This document shows, piece by piece, positions 34,800-45,702 of a stretch of DNA of 64,000 nucleotides. Origin of the DNA: Cervus elaphus. Its lineage: Eukaryota > Chordata > Mammalia > Artiodactyla > Cervidae. Numbering within the stretch: the first letter of the stretch is position 1; each line of letters begins with the position of its first letter. Where the stretch lies: assembly GCF_910594005.1 (NCBI RefSeq), contig NC_057816.1:39361797-39425796 (forward strand), given 5' to 3'. The translations under genes were made by a program, and so were the position numbers. Below the pieces are notes generated by a model. It searched no databases. It saw nothing but the letters and a program-made list of their open reading frames with translations, and had not been told where the DNA came from.

Positions 34800-35544
34800 A
34801 ATAAGATGAAAAATAAAAGGGGACTAAAAAGGCATGACAAGTAAGTATAATGTGTGATCCTGGCTAGATCCTAGACTAGGGAAACAGCTATAAAAAACAT
34901 TTTGATGACTACTGCTGAAACTGAATATAGACTGTGCATTAGACAACAGTATTGTATAATGTTAAATTTCCTGATTTTGATAACCGCATTATTTAAGAAA
35001 ATACTCTCATTTTTAGGAAATATACATTGAATTATTTAGTGATAAAGGAGCCTGAGGTCCCCAAATCATTCTCAAATGGTTCAATAAAAATATGTACATA
35101 TAAGTATTATGCATATAAATATAGAAAGGATGAGAGACACACATAGCTAAAGAAAGATAAATTGAATAAGACAAAATGTAAACAATTGGTGACTCTAAGT
35201 AAAGATAAAGAAGCTCCCTGTACAACTCTTGCAACTTTTACATAGGCTTGAAATTGTATCAAAAGATAAAGTTTTAGAAGACTGGAAGGTGACTAGGAGA
35301 CATTAGGGATAAGTATAGCACTGAGAAATATCCAGGAACATTTTATGAAATATGCAGAGGAAAATGACTCAAAGAGGAACAAAGTATAAAGTGCAGAATG
35401 TGACAGGAGAGGCATATCAGTTGTGCATAAGTGAAGCGGTAGAGCAATCTAGAAGTGCTTAAGTCAGGCCCCGACTCTGCCACTTACCTGAATGTGTGAC
35501 CTGTGGCAGGACATTTAAAATTTTTAAGCCTCAGTTTTTCCCAC

Positions 35545-35863
35545 CAAAACACTGAGTATTACTCAGCCATAAAAAGGAACAAAACTGAGTCATTCATAGA
35601 GACATGGATGGACCTACAGAGTGCCACACGGAATGAAGTTAAGTCAGAAAAACAAATATATATTAATCCATATATGTGGAATCTCAAAAAATGGTGTAGA
35701 TGGTATTGTCTGCAAAGCAGAGACTCAGACGCAGAGAACAAATATATGGATACCAAGGGGGAATGGAGGTGGGGAGGAATTGGGAGCTTGAGATTAACAT
35801 ACACACATTACTGATACTATGTATAAAGTAGGTAACTAATGAGGACACACAGTATAGCACCGG
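35545..35863 (+). mobile_element. L1 3' end with ORF2 C-terminal remnant
   Basis: The frame reads EYYSAIKRNKTESFIETWMD, the ORF2p C-terminal signature, followed by 3'UTR text up to 'cacacagtatagcac', where the ERV LTR begins. The L1 text resembles that at 58600-59275, so the ERV truncates or interrupts it. Confidence 0.85.
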
Positions 35864-36096
35864 TGTCTTGCTGTATCTCACTGTTCGCTGAACCCAGGGC
35901 AGGCACGGTGGGGAAGCTGGAAGAAGACGCGCAGAGCAGTAGGAACTGCAGACTTTCTTTATTCGAAGCAGCAAGACGGACATCTTTATTCTCTGATGGC
36001 TGACACAGCAGGAATGACGACTATGCAACTGAACTCACCTCGACCCTGACCTGACAAGAGCTCTTCAGAAGGTCCTTATGTAGACGCACACCACGG

Positions 36097-36108
36097 TGCG
36101 CATGCGCA
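36097..36108 (-). promoter_or_regulatory. Palindromic NRF-1-type motif in LTR U3
   Basis: TGCGCATGCGCA is a perfect match to the NRF-1 consensus. It lies 18 nt downstream of the LTR CCAAT box and upstream of the R region, where promoter elements are expected. That the LTR was ever active in the host is inference. Confidence 0.55.
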
Positions 36109-36293
36109 GCGCCACAAATGACCCCATTGGTAGGGCACGCGTGGAGAAGGGCGAGAGGCCTTGAGCACCGCCACCTGGCCAATTGCTCTCTTCCTACATT
36201 CCACTCCTTCGGGCTCTCTCACCTCACAGTCCACATGAATATCTTCCGCAAAGTTCCTCTGGCGAGTAACGCTGACCCTCGGAGCAACAGTAG

Positions 36294-36430
36294 TAGAGGA
36301 CACAGCCTTTACAGACGAGGTTCTAAGTCTACATCGCGGGACACAGCCTTTACAGTACACTGTTCTCATAGGATACAGCCTTTACAAGATACTATTCTAA
36401 ATCTACATCACAGAACACAGCCTTTACAGT
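36294..36430 (-). repeat. Four-copy tandem repeat in the ERV U3
   Basis: The 15-mer acacagcctttacag (plus-strand spelling, with small changes) occurs at 36300-36314, 36341-36355, 36373-36386 and 36415-36429. Intervening 'ttctaagtctacatc' blocks are shared by most units, so the repeat unit is about 32-42 bp. Tandem enhancer repeats are common in retroviral U3 regions. Confidence 0.85.
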
Positions 36431-36540
36431 CACAAATCAGCCCACATTTGCATCTGTGTAACCTGGATGGGGCCCGAAGGGGATGGGACCCCTTCGGGGT
36501 CTTCACGCTTTCAAAACCACCTCTCACATGCCATCCCTCT

Positions 36541-36955
36541 TCAGTTCAGCTCAGTTCAGTCGCTCAGTCGTGTCCGACTCCTTGCAAACCCATGGACTGC
36601 AGCACACCAGGCTTCCCTGTCCATTACTAGCTCCCAGAGCTTATTCAAACTCATGTCCATCGAGTCACTGATGCCATCCAACCATCTCATTCTCTGCCGT
36701 CCCCTTCTCCTCCTGCCCTCAATCTTTCCCAGAATCAGGGTCTTTTCCAATGAGTCAGTTCTTCACATCAGGTGGCCAAAGTATTGGGAATTTCAGCTTC
36801 GGCATCTGTCCTTCCAATGAATACTCAGAACTGATTTCCCTTAGGATGGACTGGTTTGATCTCCTTCCTGTCCAAGGGACTCTCAAGAGTCTTCTCCAGC
36901 ACCACAGTTCAAAAGCATCAATTCCTCGGGGTTCAGCTTTCTTTATAGTTCCTCT
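36541..36955 (-). mobile_element. BovB (RTE) LINE 3' piece inserted in the ERV
   Basis: The plus-strand left end 'cttcagttcagctcagttcagtcgctcag' is the BovB 3' terminus. The coding remnant on the right (RGIDAFELWCWRRLLRVP, minus strand) stops near 36955. A C-run follows at 36983. Confidence 0.92.
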
Positions 36956-36982
36956 ACTTCTCTCAGTAAGGACCTGCAAACC

Positions 36983-37007
36983 GCCCCCCCCCCCCCCGCC
37001 CCCGCCA
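36983..37007. repeat. Poly(C) tract
   Basis: About 14 consecutive C plus further C-rich sequence (gcccccgcc). It could form G-quadruplex or i-motif structures and is a likely length-error site in sequencing. Confidence 0.92.
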
Positions 37008-37241
37008 CAGGCGCCAGACCCACCACTTCCAAGAGGGGATTTTTGTGGCATTCACAGCCCACATCACAGGTCTGTATCTTCAGGGTCACAGCCCACATCA
37101 TCATCCTTTATTATTTCACTGTCCGAGGTGCTAGGTTCATCAAGGCCACTCATTTCTTGCTCCAGCACATGCAGACGCTGCTTTCTGTGGAGCCTCAGGC
37201 TCCCCTACCTGCTGGGTATCCTATCCTGTTGACTACCCAAT
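37008..37241 (-). other. Probable ERV internal remnant
   Basis: This stretch lies between the BovB and the right LTR copy. Two near-identical 'cacagcccacatca' motifs occur at 37056 and 37086. No gag, pol or env homology can be read, and a primer-binding site next to 37242 is not clear. It may be ERV leader or unrelated DNA. Confidence 0.3.
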
Positions 37242-37400
37242 TGTCTTGCTAAATCTCACTGGTCGCTGAACCCAGGGTAGGCAAGATGTGAGCAGGGAAG
37301 CTGGAAGAAGATGTGAGGAGCCTTAGAGACAGAAGACATTCTTTATTCCCAGCAGCAACGCGGACATGCTTTACTCCCAAATCACCACCAGGTGTGTCTT
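37242..37400 (-). mobile_element. ERV LTR, U5/R part (right copy)
   Basis: The plus-strand text 'tgtcttgctaaatctcactggtcgctgaacccaggg' parallels 35864 onward. AATAAA is at 37347-37342 on the minus strand. The two copies look about 75-80% identical by eye. U3 beyond 37400 is not recognisable. Either this is the 5' LTR of the element whose 3' LTR is at 35864, or a separate insertion of the same family. Confidence 0.65.
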
Positions 37401-37649
37401 ATTCTATATCTAAAAGATAATTAAACATCAATTTCACATTGATCATCCAAGATAAAGGAATGCTTTGCATCCTTTTTAACCTCACAAAGGTTTACCATGT
37501 AAACTTACAAATCTTAGGAAGATAAGTAACTATACTTGCATGAGTTTAGTTTTAAACTACATATTTTTAAATAAATTCCACATTCTCTCCCCGCTGCCAT
37601 GTATCCTCCAATCTGTGATAAAGTATTGATTTTGTGTATTAAAGGAGGA

Positions 37650-38640
37650 AAGGAAGAAATTAGCATTTGCCACTTCTCTACCATATGTTAGGCAGCCACA
37701 CTTTAAAGCATCATTTATTTCACTTAGTCTTTGCCATCATACTATGAGGCATTATTATTATTCCACCTATTTTTTTCCCATTTATTTTTATTAGTTGGAG
37801 GCTAGTTACTTTACAATATTGTAGTGGTTTTTGCCATACATTGACATGAATCAGCCATGGATTTACATGTGTTCCCCATCCCGACGCCCCCTCCCACCTC
37901 CCTCTCCACCCGATCCCTCTGGGTTTTCCCAGTGCACCAGGCCCGAGCACTTGTCTCATGTATCCAGCCTGGGCTGGTGATCTGTTTCACCCTTGATAAT
38001 ATACATGTTTCAATGCTGTTCTCTCTAAACATCCCACCCTCGCCTTCTCCCACAGAGTCCAAAAGTCTGTTCTGTACATCTGTGTCTCTTTTTCTGTTTT
38101 GCATATAGGGTTATCGTTACCATCTTTCTAAATTCCACATATATGCGTTAGTATACTGTATTGGTCTTTATCTTTCTGGCTTACTTCACTCTGTATAATG
38201 GTCTCCAGTTTCATCCATCTCATTAGAACTGATTCAAATGAATTCTTTTTAATGGCTGAGTAATATTCCATGGTGTATATGTACCACAGCTTCCTTATCC
38301 ATTCGTCTGCTGATGGGCATCTAGGTTGCTTCCATGTCCTGGCTATTATAAACAGTGCTGTGATGAACATTGGGGTGCACATGTCTCTTTCAGATCTGGT
38401 TTCCTCGGTGTGTATGCCCAGAAGTGGGATTGCTGGGTCATATGGAAGTTCTATTTCCAGTTTTTTAAGAAATCTCCACACTGTTCTCCATAGTGGCTGT
38501 ACTAGTTTGCATTCCCACCGACAGTGTAAGAGGGCTCCCTTTTCTCCACACCTATTTTAAAGATGGAGAAACTGAGACTTACTCAAGGTCACAGGGCTGT
38601 GTGGCAGCCAGACTAGGATTGGAATCTAGATTTGACACAA
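37650..38640 (+). mobile_element. MIR SINE split by an L1
   Basis: MIR text at 37650-37773 (ttgccacttctctaccatatg, tactatgaggcattatt) resumes at 38549-38640 (aaagatggagaaactgagac, tcaaggtcacagggctgtgtggcagcc). A 10-bp repeat cacctatttt at 37764-37773 and 38549-38558 marks the insertion. Confidence 0.85.
37774..38548 (-). mobile_element. Young 5'-truncated L1 with ORF2 C-terminus
   Basis: The minus-strand element has its A-tail as T's at the left, a ruminant L1 3'UTR (plus-strand 'tacattgacatgaatcagccatgg', 'ccctctgggttttcccagtgcacc') and, at 38128-38481, an open frame with the ORF2p C-terminal signature (YDPAIPLLGIHTEE, YTMEYYSAIKKN). That frame is a 5'-truncated fragment lacking the endonuclease and RT domains. 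Confidence 0.93.
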
Positions 38641-39202
38641 AAGCCACAGACTTTTTGCTACAATGTGCTCGGTAATATGCCTACTGGAATACAGGGGTTA
38701 ATTGAATGATATCAGTGCTAAAACAAGCATATCTTATTATAAACACATGACTAAAATATCATTTAGGAAATTCTACAGATCACCAGATGGAAGGAAAATC
38801 AAACCGAAGAAACTCAAAAACTTTCCAAGGCCTGTTACCCAGAATACTTTAATCTCAACTGTACACTACTAAGCAGAAGTTGTAGAATTTCTCTCCCCAT
38901 CAGAAAAACTCAAACAGAATGAGAGTTTGGGCTTCAGGAACCATATCTTCCTAGCTGATATAAATCAAAAGGAAGCAAAGACACTTCAGCATAGAGGTAG
39001 CAACAGACCATCAACATAGTTAAGCTTGGAGACAATGTTAAATTTTGAATGTTAAAAATACAGGTTACTACAGATTACATAATTAGCATCAACAACTCTG
39101 TTTTGCTTTACACACACCATGAATATAGAGTATTCAATAAATATTAGTTATGCAATAATATTGTAACAATTTTCCCCTGTAAATTGGAGACGACTTTAAC
39201 AG
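38641..39202. other. Unclassified sequence
   Basis: No gene or named repeat. Confidence 0.35.
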
Positions 39203-39333
39203 AAAATCACCAACTCGATTGACATGAGTTTAAGCAAGCTCCAGGAGTTGGTGATGGACAGGGAAGCCTGGCATGCTGCAGTCCATGGGGTCACAAAGAA
39301 TAGGACACTACTGAGCAACTGAACCGAACTGAA
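39203..39333 (+). mobile_element. BovB (RTE) LINE 3' terminal fragment
   Basis: Only the last 130 bp: 'caccaactcgattgacatgag', 'ggagttggtgatggacaggg', ending 'ctgaaccgaactga'. Confidence 0.9.
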
Positions 39334-40408
39334 GAAGCAGAAGAGAAAAAATGGCAAGATAGGCATGACATAAGAAACCAGACTGTGGTGGAAACTTTAC
39401 TGTCAGGCACATAAGTATAGATTTACTCAATATTCTATTTAATGGTGATTTTATACAATTTTATAATCAATCCAACTAATCAACTCAAATGAGGCCAGAA
39501 AGTATTCAGTCTACAGAGTTACATCTAGAGACATGTGTTAAGTAGGAAAACAAAATTCTGTCTCTGATATGCTAAAAGAGTGTCCCTTTTATCTCCTTAA
39601 GTCTGGTATACAGAGGTTCTTATTACAACTTGCCCAAATAATTTTTTTTGTAGTTTTCAATTTGTTTCATTTTGTTCTTTACTTTTTTTAAAATTTTGGA
39701 CATACAGTTCTGAATCATAACACAAGACTATATAGATAGAGCTTTATTGGTGAATACCTAAAGCTTAGTCTTTTCTATGTGTAACATGAGGTGAAGGGTG
39801 TTTCTTTGGCTGATTAAACACCTAATGTCAACTACCACTTGAGAAAAGTATCACATTCCTCTCCTCCAAAAGGACTGATTTAAATGGCAGTCTGTAATCA
39901 TTTCATTTGGAATTGCTCCAAGAAGTGACAGCTGATGGCTAATCATAAAAAGAACATTGCTCTGCAACACCGGTGTACCAATATATCTGAAAGACCAATT
40001 TTAGATTGTAAAAATTATTGAAAATATACCCCTATAAAATTTATAATATTTATTATAATTATGGTATAATTTCCATTATATATAATTATATTATTATACA
40101 TAAATGATATAATTATAATTTATTAGAGTGGATAGATCATATTAATTATGTACAATTATCATATGTGCATATTATAGCACAGGTATAATCATATCCATTA
40201 TATTAGATCAAGCTTATGATCTACTGTGCAAAGTAATCTCATTAAAATATACTGCTTAAATAAAATTATAGAAAAATAAAATCTAGAAACATTGAACATG
40301 TCACCTCCCTTTTGTCTCAACTTCCTCAATATATAAAAGGTTTGCAAAAGGGAAAATCATATGCCCAAATACAAAATTACAGGTTAGAAAACATGCTACT
40401 CTGTATAT
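39334..40408. other. Unclassified sequence with an AT-rich block
   Basis: 40010-40260 is very AT-rich (ttataattat-type repeats). No gene seen. Confidence 0.4.
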
Positions 40409-40598
40409 GTTGTTTTTTAGTTGCTAAGCCGTATCCAACTCTTGGCAGCCCCATGGACTGTAGCCCACTAGGCTCCTCTGTCCATGGGATTTGCCAGGCA
40501 AGAATACTAGAGTGGGTTGCATTTCCTTCTTCAGGGGCTCTTCCCAACTCAGGTATCAAACCTTCAGATTCTTTACCACTGAGCTACCTGGGAAGCTC
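40409..40598 (-). mobile_element. Bov-tA SINE
   Basis: Minus-strand copy with a short internal deletion in the head. An 11-bp direct repeat with one mismatch flanks it: actctgtatat (40398-40408) and actctatatat (40599-40609). Confidence 0.93.
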
Positions 40599-40609
40599 AC
40601 TCTATATAT

Positions 40610-41089
40610 AGAAACTATTATTACCTTACTTTTATATTGGCTAAATAAAGTATACTACCTGTTGTTCTGAAGTGAGAGTAGAAAGGCAGCTTGTAGATAG
40701 CTATAGTACAAGAACTATCCAATCCATTTCAGTCTACAAGTGTGACAGGAAGCTGTGCTATTCTCTTGTAGACTGACTAATGTTGTGTAATAATCTTGAA
40801 ACATCTGGAAAGCTATACAGACCCCATAATCAAACCAGAAGGCCATCCTGCTTGTTCCCAGAAGAAAATTTCATGCTAGTAGTTCTATTCACAGTCTTTG
40901 GAAGATAGTAATACTTACTCTTGCTTTATTGAAAAATGCATCTCTGAGTTCTTCTTTTCCTCTTCCTCTCCCCATCACCTTTCTCCTTTCCTTTCCCTTC
41001 TTTCTCCTTCCCTTCCCTCCCAGACAACTCAGTTTTTTTTTTAATTTTTTATTATGACAGTAATGCATACTTTTATGCATTTTTAATGC
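40610..41089. other. Unclassified sequence with a pyrimidine-rich tract
   Basis: 40948-41022 is almost pure C/T. The rest is unremarkable. Confidence 0.4.
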
Positions 41090-42285
41090 AACCAAGGACA
41101 ATTCAGTTCTAAAGCCATTAGGTAAAGTAGAGCAAGGTCTGTTCTGGTGGTGGAGGAGATTGAGCCAAGGAACTAGGTGGCATAGAGCAGGGTGCCAGAA
41201 CCCAAGTGGAGTGAGGAGGGCATCCACATGTGAAGGTGGCCCAAAGCAGTAACACAGTCAGACAGAATGAAGAAGGAGTTCTCACAGAGAGGCAGCCAGA
41301 CGTGAGCTGCTGGAAACAAAACAGGTTCAAGAGGGCCAAACAGTTTAGATATTGCTGGAGCACTGGGTCAAAGCTGACTTCTATGAGGAGGGTACCTAGG
41401 CTGTGGGTAGAGCCTGGGATGCTCTGTCTCAGCTACATAGGGTGAGAAGGTCAAATATGGGAAGGGCTGGCCCAGTGAGGTTTTGAGAACCTAAGTTTGG
41501 TAAGAAGTGCGTCCTCAGCAGTAATAATGGGACAGCATACAAATAAGGAGACTGACCAAATAAGTAAATAAAATAAAGATGATGAGAATTTATCAGAAAA
41601 GAGAGTCAAAATATGGAAGTGGAGAAACTACAATGAACTATATGGGTACTGGATTGAAACTGGAAGCGTCAGTGTGAACTTATGGTTTTTAATAGACATA
41701 AATATTCACATAGATGTAAATATATATGTATATAAACATACACAAAATGGAAAAGAGTAGCCTCACAAGCCCAAAAGCTGGAACACTCAATCAAGTGTTC
41801 TAAGTAAACATCACGACTAAATGGAGCAAATACAATCATGAGACACCTGATAGGATACAGGAAAAAGAACACAGCCTTGCTTATGTGATATTCCTATCTT
41901 TAGAAGAGTCCAAGTCACAAAAAATAATTCAAGGCTGAGGAAATGTTCCAGAATTAAGGAAACTAAAAAGACATGACACCTAAAGGCTATGTGTAGTTCT
42001 AAACTGAATTATTCAGTATGACACAATATTGGGATATTTGTTAATTTCCTGATTTTGTTCATTTCACTGCAGTTACATAGGCAAATGCCCTTGTTAACTG
42101 GAAATAAGTACTAATGTATTGGGAAGTAATAGAACAGGTTGACCAGTTACTCTCAAATGGCTGAAGTGATAAAAAGAAAACAATACAAAAAAAAAAATTT
42201 TTGTACTGACCATTCAAGTTTGAGATTGTTTCAAAGCTTTTTTTAATGGCTTAAAATAAATATTAAAAATGTTTTTAAAAAATAA
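41090..42285 (+). mobile_element. Old L1M 3' non-coding region
   Basis: Continuous L1M-type 3' text: 'gatgctctgtctcagctacatagggtgagaag', 'ctggcccagtgaggttttgag', 'ggctgaggaaatgttccag', 'aagacatgacacctaaaggc', 'gttaatttcctgattttg' and a final 'gtttgagattgtttcaaag'. It parallels the element at 33950-35275. Confidence 0.6.
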
Positions 42286-42394
42286 AAGAGAATGAAAATT
42301 ACATCTAGGACACAGAAGATGTAAATTCTTCCTGGTTGACTAGATGAAGATCCCTTACACAACTTTTAAAATTCAATAGTTTATTTCTGTGTTA

Positions 42395-42635
42395 GTAATA
42401 ATAATTACCACTTATCAAGGCTTTACCATAGCACATTAAGCATTACATGTACATTATCTCATTTACTATTCTCCAAAATCCTATGACATAGAACTATTCT
42501 TTTACCCACTTTACAAAAGAGGAAACTCAGGGAGAGAGAGATTAAGAAATTTTCCTAGCTAGCTTAGTTTATAATTCTTTGAGCCAAGATAGGAACCACG
42601 TATGTCTAACTCCAAAGCGTGTGGTCTTAATTATT
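42395..42635 (+). mobile_element. MIR SINE
   Basis: Nearly complete: 'cattaagcattacatgtacattatctcatttac', 'caaaagaggaaactcaggg', 'gtctaactccaaagcgtgtg'. Confidence 0.82.
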
Positions 42636-42739
42636 ACAAACTGACCTTTTGTGTCTAGAATAATTGTAGGATTTTCTTTGTTTTGCTCTGGATTTGCAGG
42701 GATTTTATTTTGTTTTTCTTTTCATCTGGAGAGTTTTAT

Positions 42740-42850
42740 GGACCATGACTCAGCAGTTCCAGCTCAAATGTTCTTTCTCCCTGAAGCCTGTTCCACAAGT
42801 CATTACATCCTTCCTTCCCTTTATTGCCTTTGCACTTTGCATTTAGCTTG
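42740..42850 (+). mobile_element. L2 LINE fragment
   Basis: 'ccagctcaaatgttctttctccctgaagcctgttcc' is the L2 3' motif (ctcaaatgtcacctcc...gaagcc). Short and diverged. Confidence 0.5.
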
Positions 42851-42954
42851 TGATTCTTACAGTCCATGTTACTGGTATAAAAGCTTTATCCCCCTACATC
42901 TAAGCTTTGCAAAATTATAGGCCAATTCACATTCCACTTTTTAATCCCTTATGA

Positions 42955-43125
42955 GCAGTGGTGGTCAAATTTTATCATGCACCAAAATTACCTGAAGAGC
43001 AGATTTAAAAAACAGATGATTGGTCACACAACTAGAATTTCTGATTCAGTAGGCTTAACTGTGGCCCCCAAATTTACTTTTCTAATAAATATCTGTGTGA
43101 TGTTGACACTGTTGATCCAGAGGCC
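42955..43125 (+). mobile_element. MER5A-type hAT remnant
   Basis: 'gcagtggtggtcaaattttatcatgcaccaaaattacctgaagag', then 'agaatttctgattcagtagg' and 'gtggcccccaaatttac' fit MER5A. Confidence 0.7.
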
Positions 43126-43474
43126 AAAGATATTCAAGAAATCCAAAAGAGAAAGAGAAAAGTATGAGACTGGAAAGGCAGACAGAGACATGGTTGTATT
43201 CTGAGCTTTTATCTTGAAAGCAGACAGCATGTCAGTAAATTTTGCATCATCACTGCTAGTAAAATGGCTTATACTCAATAAGTATGGAGTTAGAGAATCA
43301 ATAAATGTAAAGATGGATACAGAAGTTAATGAATGAATGAGCAAAGAATATATACGGCTCACAAGACAGAAGCATAAAACTGCAAAGCAAGATCTAGAAA
43401 CAGTAGGTTAAATGGACCAATACAAAAAATAAAAGTTATGAAACTGAATCATGTGCTGCTAGCACTGTGAGAGG
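43126..43474. other. Unclassified sequence
   Basis: No gene or named repeat. Confidence 0.35.
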
Positions 43475-43610
43475 GATGAAAATCATCTTATTAACTCCTC
43501 ACTGTACAGATGATGAAACTGGGGCTGGTGAATTATGGTGACTTTGCCAAGAACACAAAGCTACTCCTGACTCAACCAGGACTTGAATTTTATGATTCTC
43601 AAAGAAGCTT
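43475..43610 (+). mobile_element. MIR SINE fragment
   Basis: 'actgtacagatgatgaaactggggc', 'actttgccaagaacacaaagc', 'caaccaggacttgaatt'. Confidence 0.7.
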
Positions 43611-44714
43611 TCCACTGTAGTCATGACTATAGTCATATCTAGAAACATAGGAATAAACCTCTAACCATCACTATGCAGTCCAATGCCAAGTATGTCAAAA
43701 CTTTATCTCTACCGGATACAAAACAACTATCAGCTGTCACAATTCTTCCAGCTGGAGTTTTAGGACTTGGCTTTGTAGATTGAAGAAAATTGTCCCTCTC
43801 TCCCTGTCATCAAATTGATTCATTTAAAAAAAAAAAAAACCAGGGTTACCGTTTATTTTCCTACCTTAGCCTAAAAGAATTCATACAAATGGTAGAGTAA
43901 AAATGCTCAGCACAATATGATCTTGAGAGATCTTGAGGTCAGAGTCATGGGCAGAAATCTCTCCAAGTGCTGCATAACTACCTATAATTTACAGGAGATT
44001 AGAGTCAATAGATTTCTGAATGGCTGACTCCACATTCTCTTCCTCTTTAGGTAACACTGTTTGTCAGAAACTTGGACAGAGTCTTGTCATATATCACAAG
44101 AAAAGATTTTGCCCTGAGTGACCTGTGTTTGGTCTGTTGTTTTATTTCCAAACTTCTTTTTCCTGGCTGCCCAAACTCACTAATAATGCTATTATCTTAA
44201 CAAACACTAAATCTTTGATTCATCTAAGCACCGTATTTGTTATTACTCAAAGTATTACAATTTGGCTCCTTTTTTCTGTACTCCCTTTCAAGCCGCATTG
44301 CAGGAACGAGCCTGCCTACCCTCTCTGGGAAGCACCAGAATGCCTGCCAGATCTACATTCCCCTTCTGCGGGATTTCCCACTCATAAGCTATACCAGCCT
44401 GCCTGGTGATTGCTGAGGACCTGACCCCAATTCAGTCAATTGCTAGACTGGCCAGTAGGCTATGAAATGATCTAGGTAGGGTAAGAACTCTGCCTTATAG
44501 GGGTGGTGACAGACTAAACCAATCAGTTCCTCTCACTTAAGAAGCTTGTTTGTTTTTTATAAAGTAGAAAAAGCCAGTTAATATAATGGTAGAAGGAACA
44601 GAAGCCAAAACAGAAGTTCCATTTAGCATGGTAGTAGAGATCAAAGTTGGGAGCATTGCTGCTGAGGGTATGGTGGGTAAAATCCAGTAGTTAATAACAA
44701 CAAAAACAAAAAAC
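43611..44714. other. Unclassified sequence
   Basis: A 56-codon open frame on the minus strand (43639-43806) looks somewhat protein-like, but its acceptor context is weak and it is treated as a finding, not a gene. 44110-44420 may be an LTR fragment. Confidence 0.35.
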
Positions 44715-44965
44715 AATAATGGCTTACACTACTGAGCCCTCACTATGTTCCAGATATGGTAAGAAATTCACACATGTTATTCCATCAAACCTTACAACCA
44801 CCTATGAGTTTAGTTCTAGTATTATCTCCATTTCACAGATGAGAAAACTGAGGCAGAGAGAAGTTAAGGAAGTGCACAAAGACTCCTTTGTGGGGGAACT
44901 GGAATTCTCAACCTACATATGTTTGATTCTAGAATCCTTGCTCTTACTCACTATCCTGAATTAGA
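44715..44965 (+). mobile_element. MIR SINE
   Basis: Well preserved: 'gagccctcactatgttccagatatgg', 'ttacaaccacctatgag', 'cagatgagaaaactgaggcagagagaagttaagg'. Confidence 0.85.
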
Positions 44966-45335
44966 GCTTGATTTATGTCTTGAATGGTATTTCAGGCTTC
45001 ATACAGTCTTTGAGATTCCAGCCTATTTTACTTGCACCTGAATTTATACAGCAAACCCTCACTACTTAAGGAAAACTGAATACAGGAAAGGTGGAGTTGT
45101 GAACCTAAAAAGTACACTCAGGGTTGAAACCTCAGAAGTGTTGCTCAAATTAATTTTATCATATCTCTGGCATCTCACTGTGTATTAGCTTCATCATCTT
45201 TTTTCAATAATTTTGACCATAGGGAATGGTAATAATAACACAGGGAGGAGAAAATAAAATTAGATATGGGGACATATATGTAAATATCTTGATCTATGCA
45301 ATTCAATAAATATTAAGTGCTCTCCATATCCATAT
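44966..45335. other. Unclassified sequence up to the BovB target site
   Basis: No gene or named repeat. The last 10 bp (45326-45335) are the left target-site duplication of the BovB. Confidence 0.4.
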
Positions 45336-45644
45336 GGAGAATTCAGACTGAAATTGAAGAAAGTGGAGAAAACAACTAGACCATTCAGGTATGACCTAAA
45401 ACAAATTCCTTATGACTATACAGTGGAAGTAAGAAATGGATTTAAGGGACTAGATCTGATAGCCAGAGTGCCTAATGAACTATGGATGGATGTTCGTGAC
45501 ATTGTACAGGAGACAGGAATCAAGACCATCCCCAAGAAAAAGAAATGCAAAAAAGCAAAATGGCTGTCTGAGGAGGCCTTACAAATAGCTATGAAAAGAA
45601 GGGAAGCAAAAAGCAAAGGAGAAAGGAAAGATATACCCATTTGA
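45336..45644 (+). pseudogene. BovB polyprotein, linker remnant (frameshifted from RT)
   Basis: The open frame, with a methionine at 45354, contains the conserved linker text 'PNELWMDVRDIVQETGIKTI' and 'KKKKCKKAKWLSEEALQIA'. It ends at a TGA after 'GERKDIPI', where other BovB copies continue with a threonine/histidine-leucine-asparagine stretch in the next frame. A small indel caused the shift, and a further deletion and stop codons separate this piece from the RT frame beginning at 45703. Confidence 0.85.
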
Positions 45645-45702
45645 ATGCAGAGTTCCAAACAACAGCAAGGAGAGATAAAAAGAAATAGAGGAAAACAATA
45701 GA

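Larger units (their letters stand above)
33950..35275 (+). mobile_element. Old L1M 3' region, split by a younger L1 3' end
   Basis: The left half (33990-34345) holds a 106-codon open frame that looks like L1M 3' non-coding sequence (cgacaaaacatctgacctgtaatcttc-type wording) and not a gene. The right half (34800-35275) continues with 'ggggactaaaaaggcatgac', 'gtgtgatcctggctagatcc', 'ttaaatttcctgattttgata' and ends near 'tgaaattgtatcaaaagataaag'. The intervening 34346-34799 is a younger L1 3' end. Confidence 0.6.
35864..36450 (-). mobile_element. ERV LTR (left copy)
   Basis: On the minus strand the U5 end is at 35864 (terminal CA, seen as tgtcttgc on the plus strand). AATAAA signals sit at 35963-35958 and 35990-35985, and a CCAAT box at 36130-36126. 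The U3 side is CpG-rich and holds four copies of an acacagcctttacag motif. The same U5/R wording recurs at 37242-37400, identifying both as LTRs of one family. This is an old genomic copy; no intact viral gene is present. Confidence 0.7.

Noticed and set aside
36118..36630. 170-codon plus-strand open frame over the ERV LTR
   Set aside because: It runs antisense through LTR U3 repeats into an antisense BovB 3' end; the frame is a by-product of the CpG-rich LTR.
38270..38560. 96-codon plus-strand frame
   Set aside because: It is the complement of the L1 ORF2 C-terminus on the minus strand.
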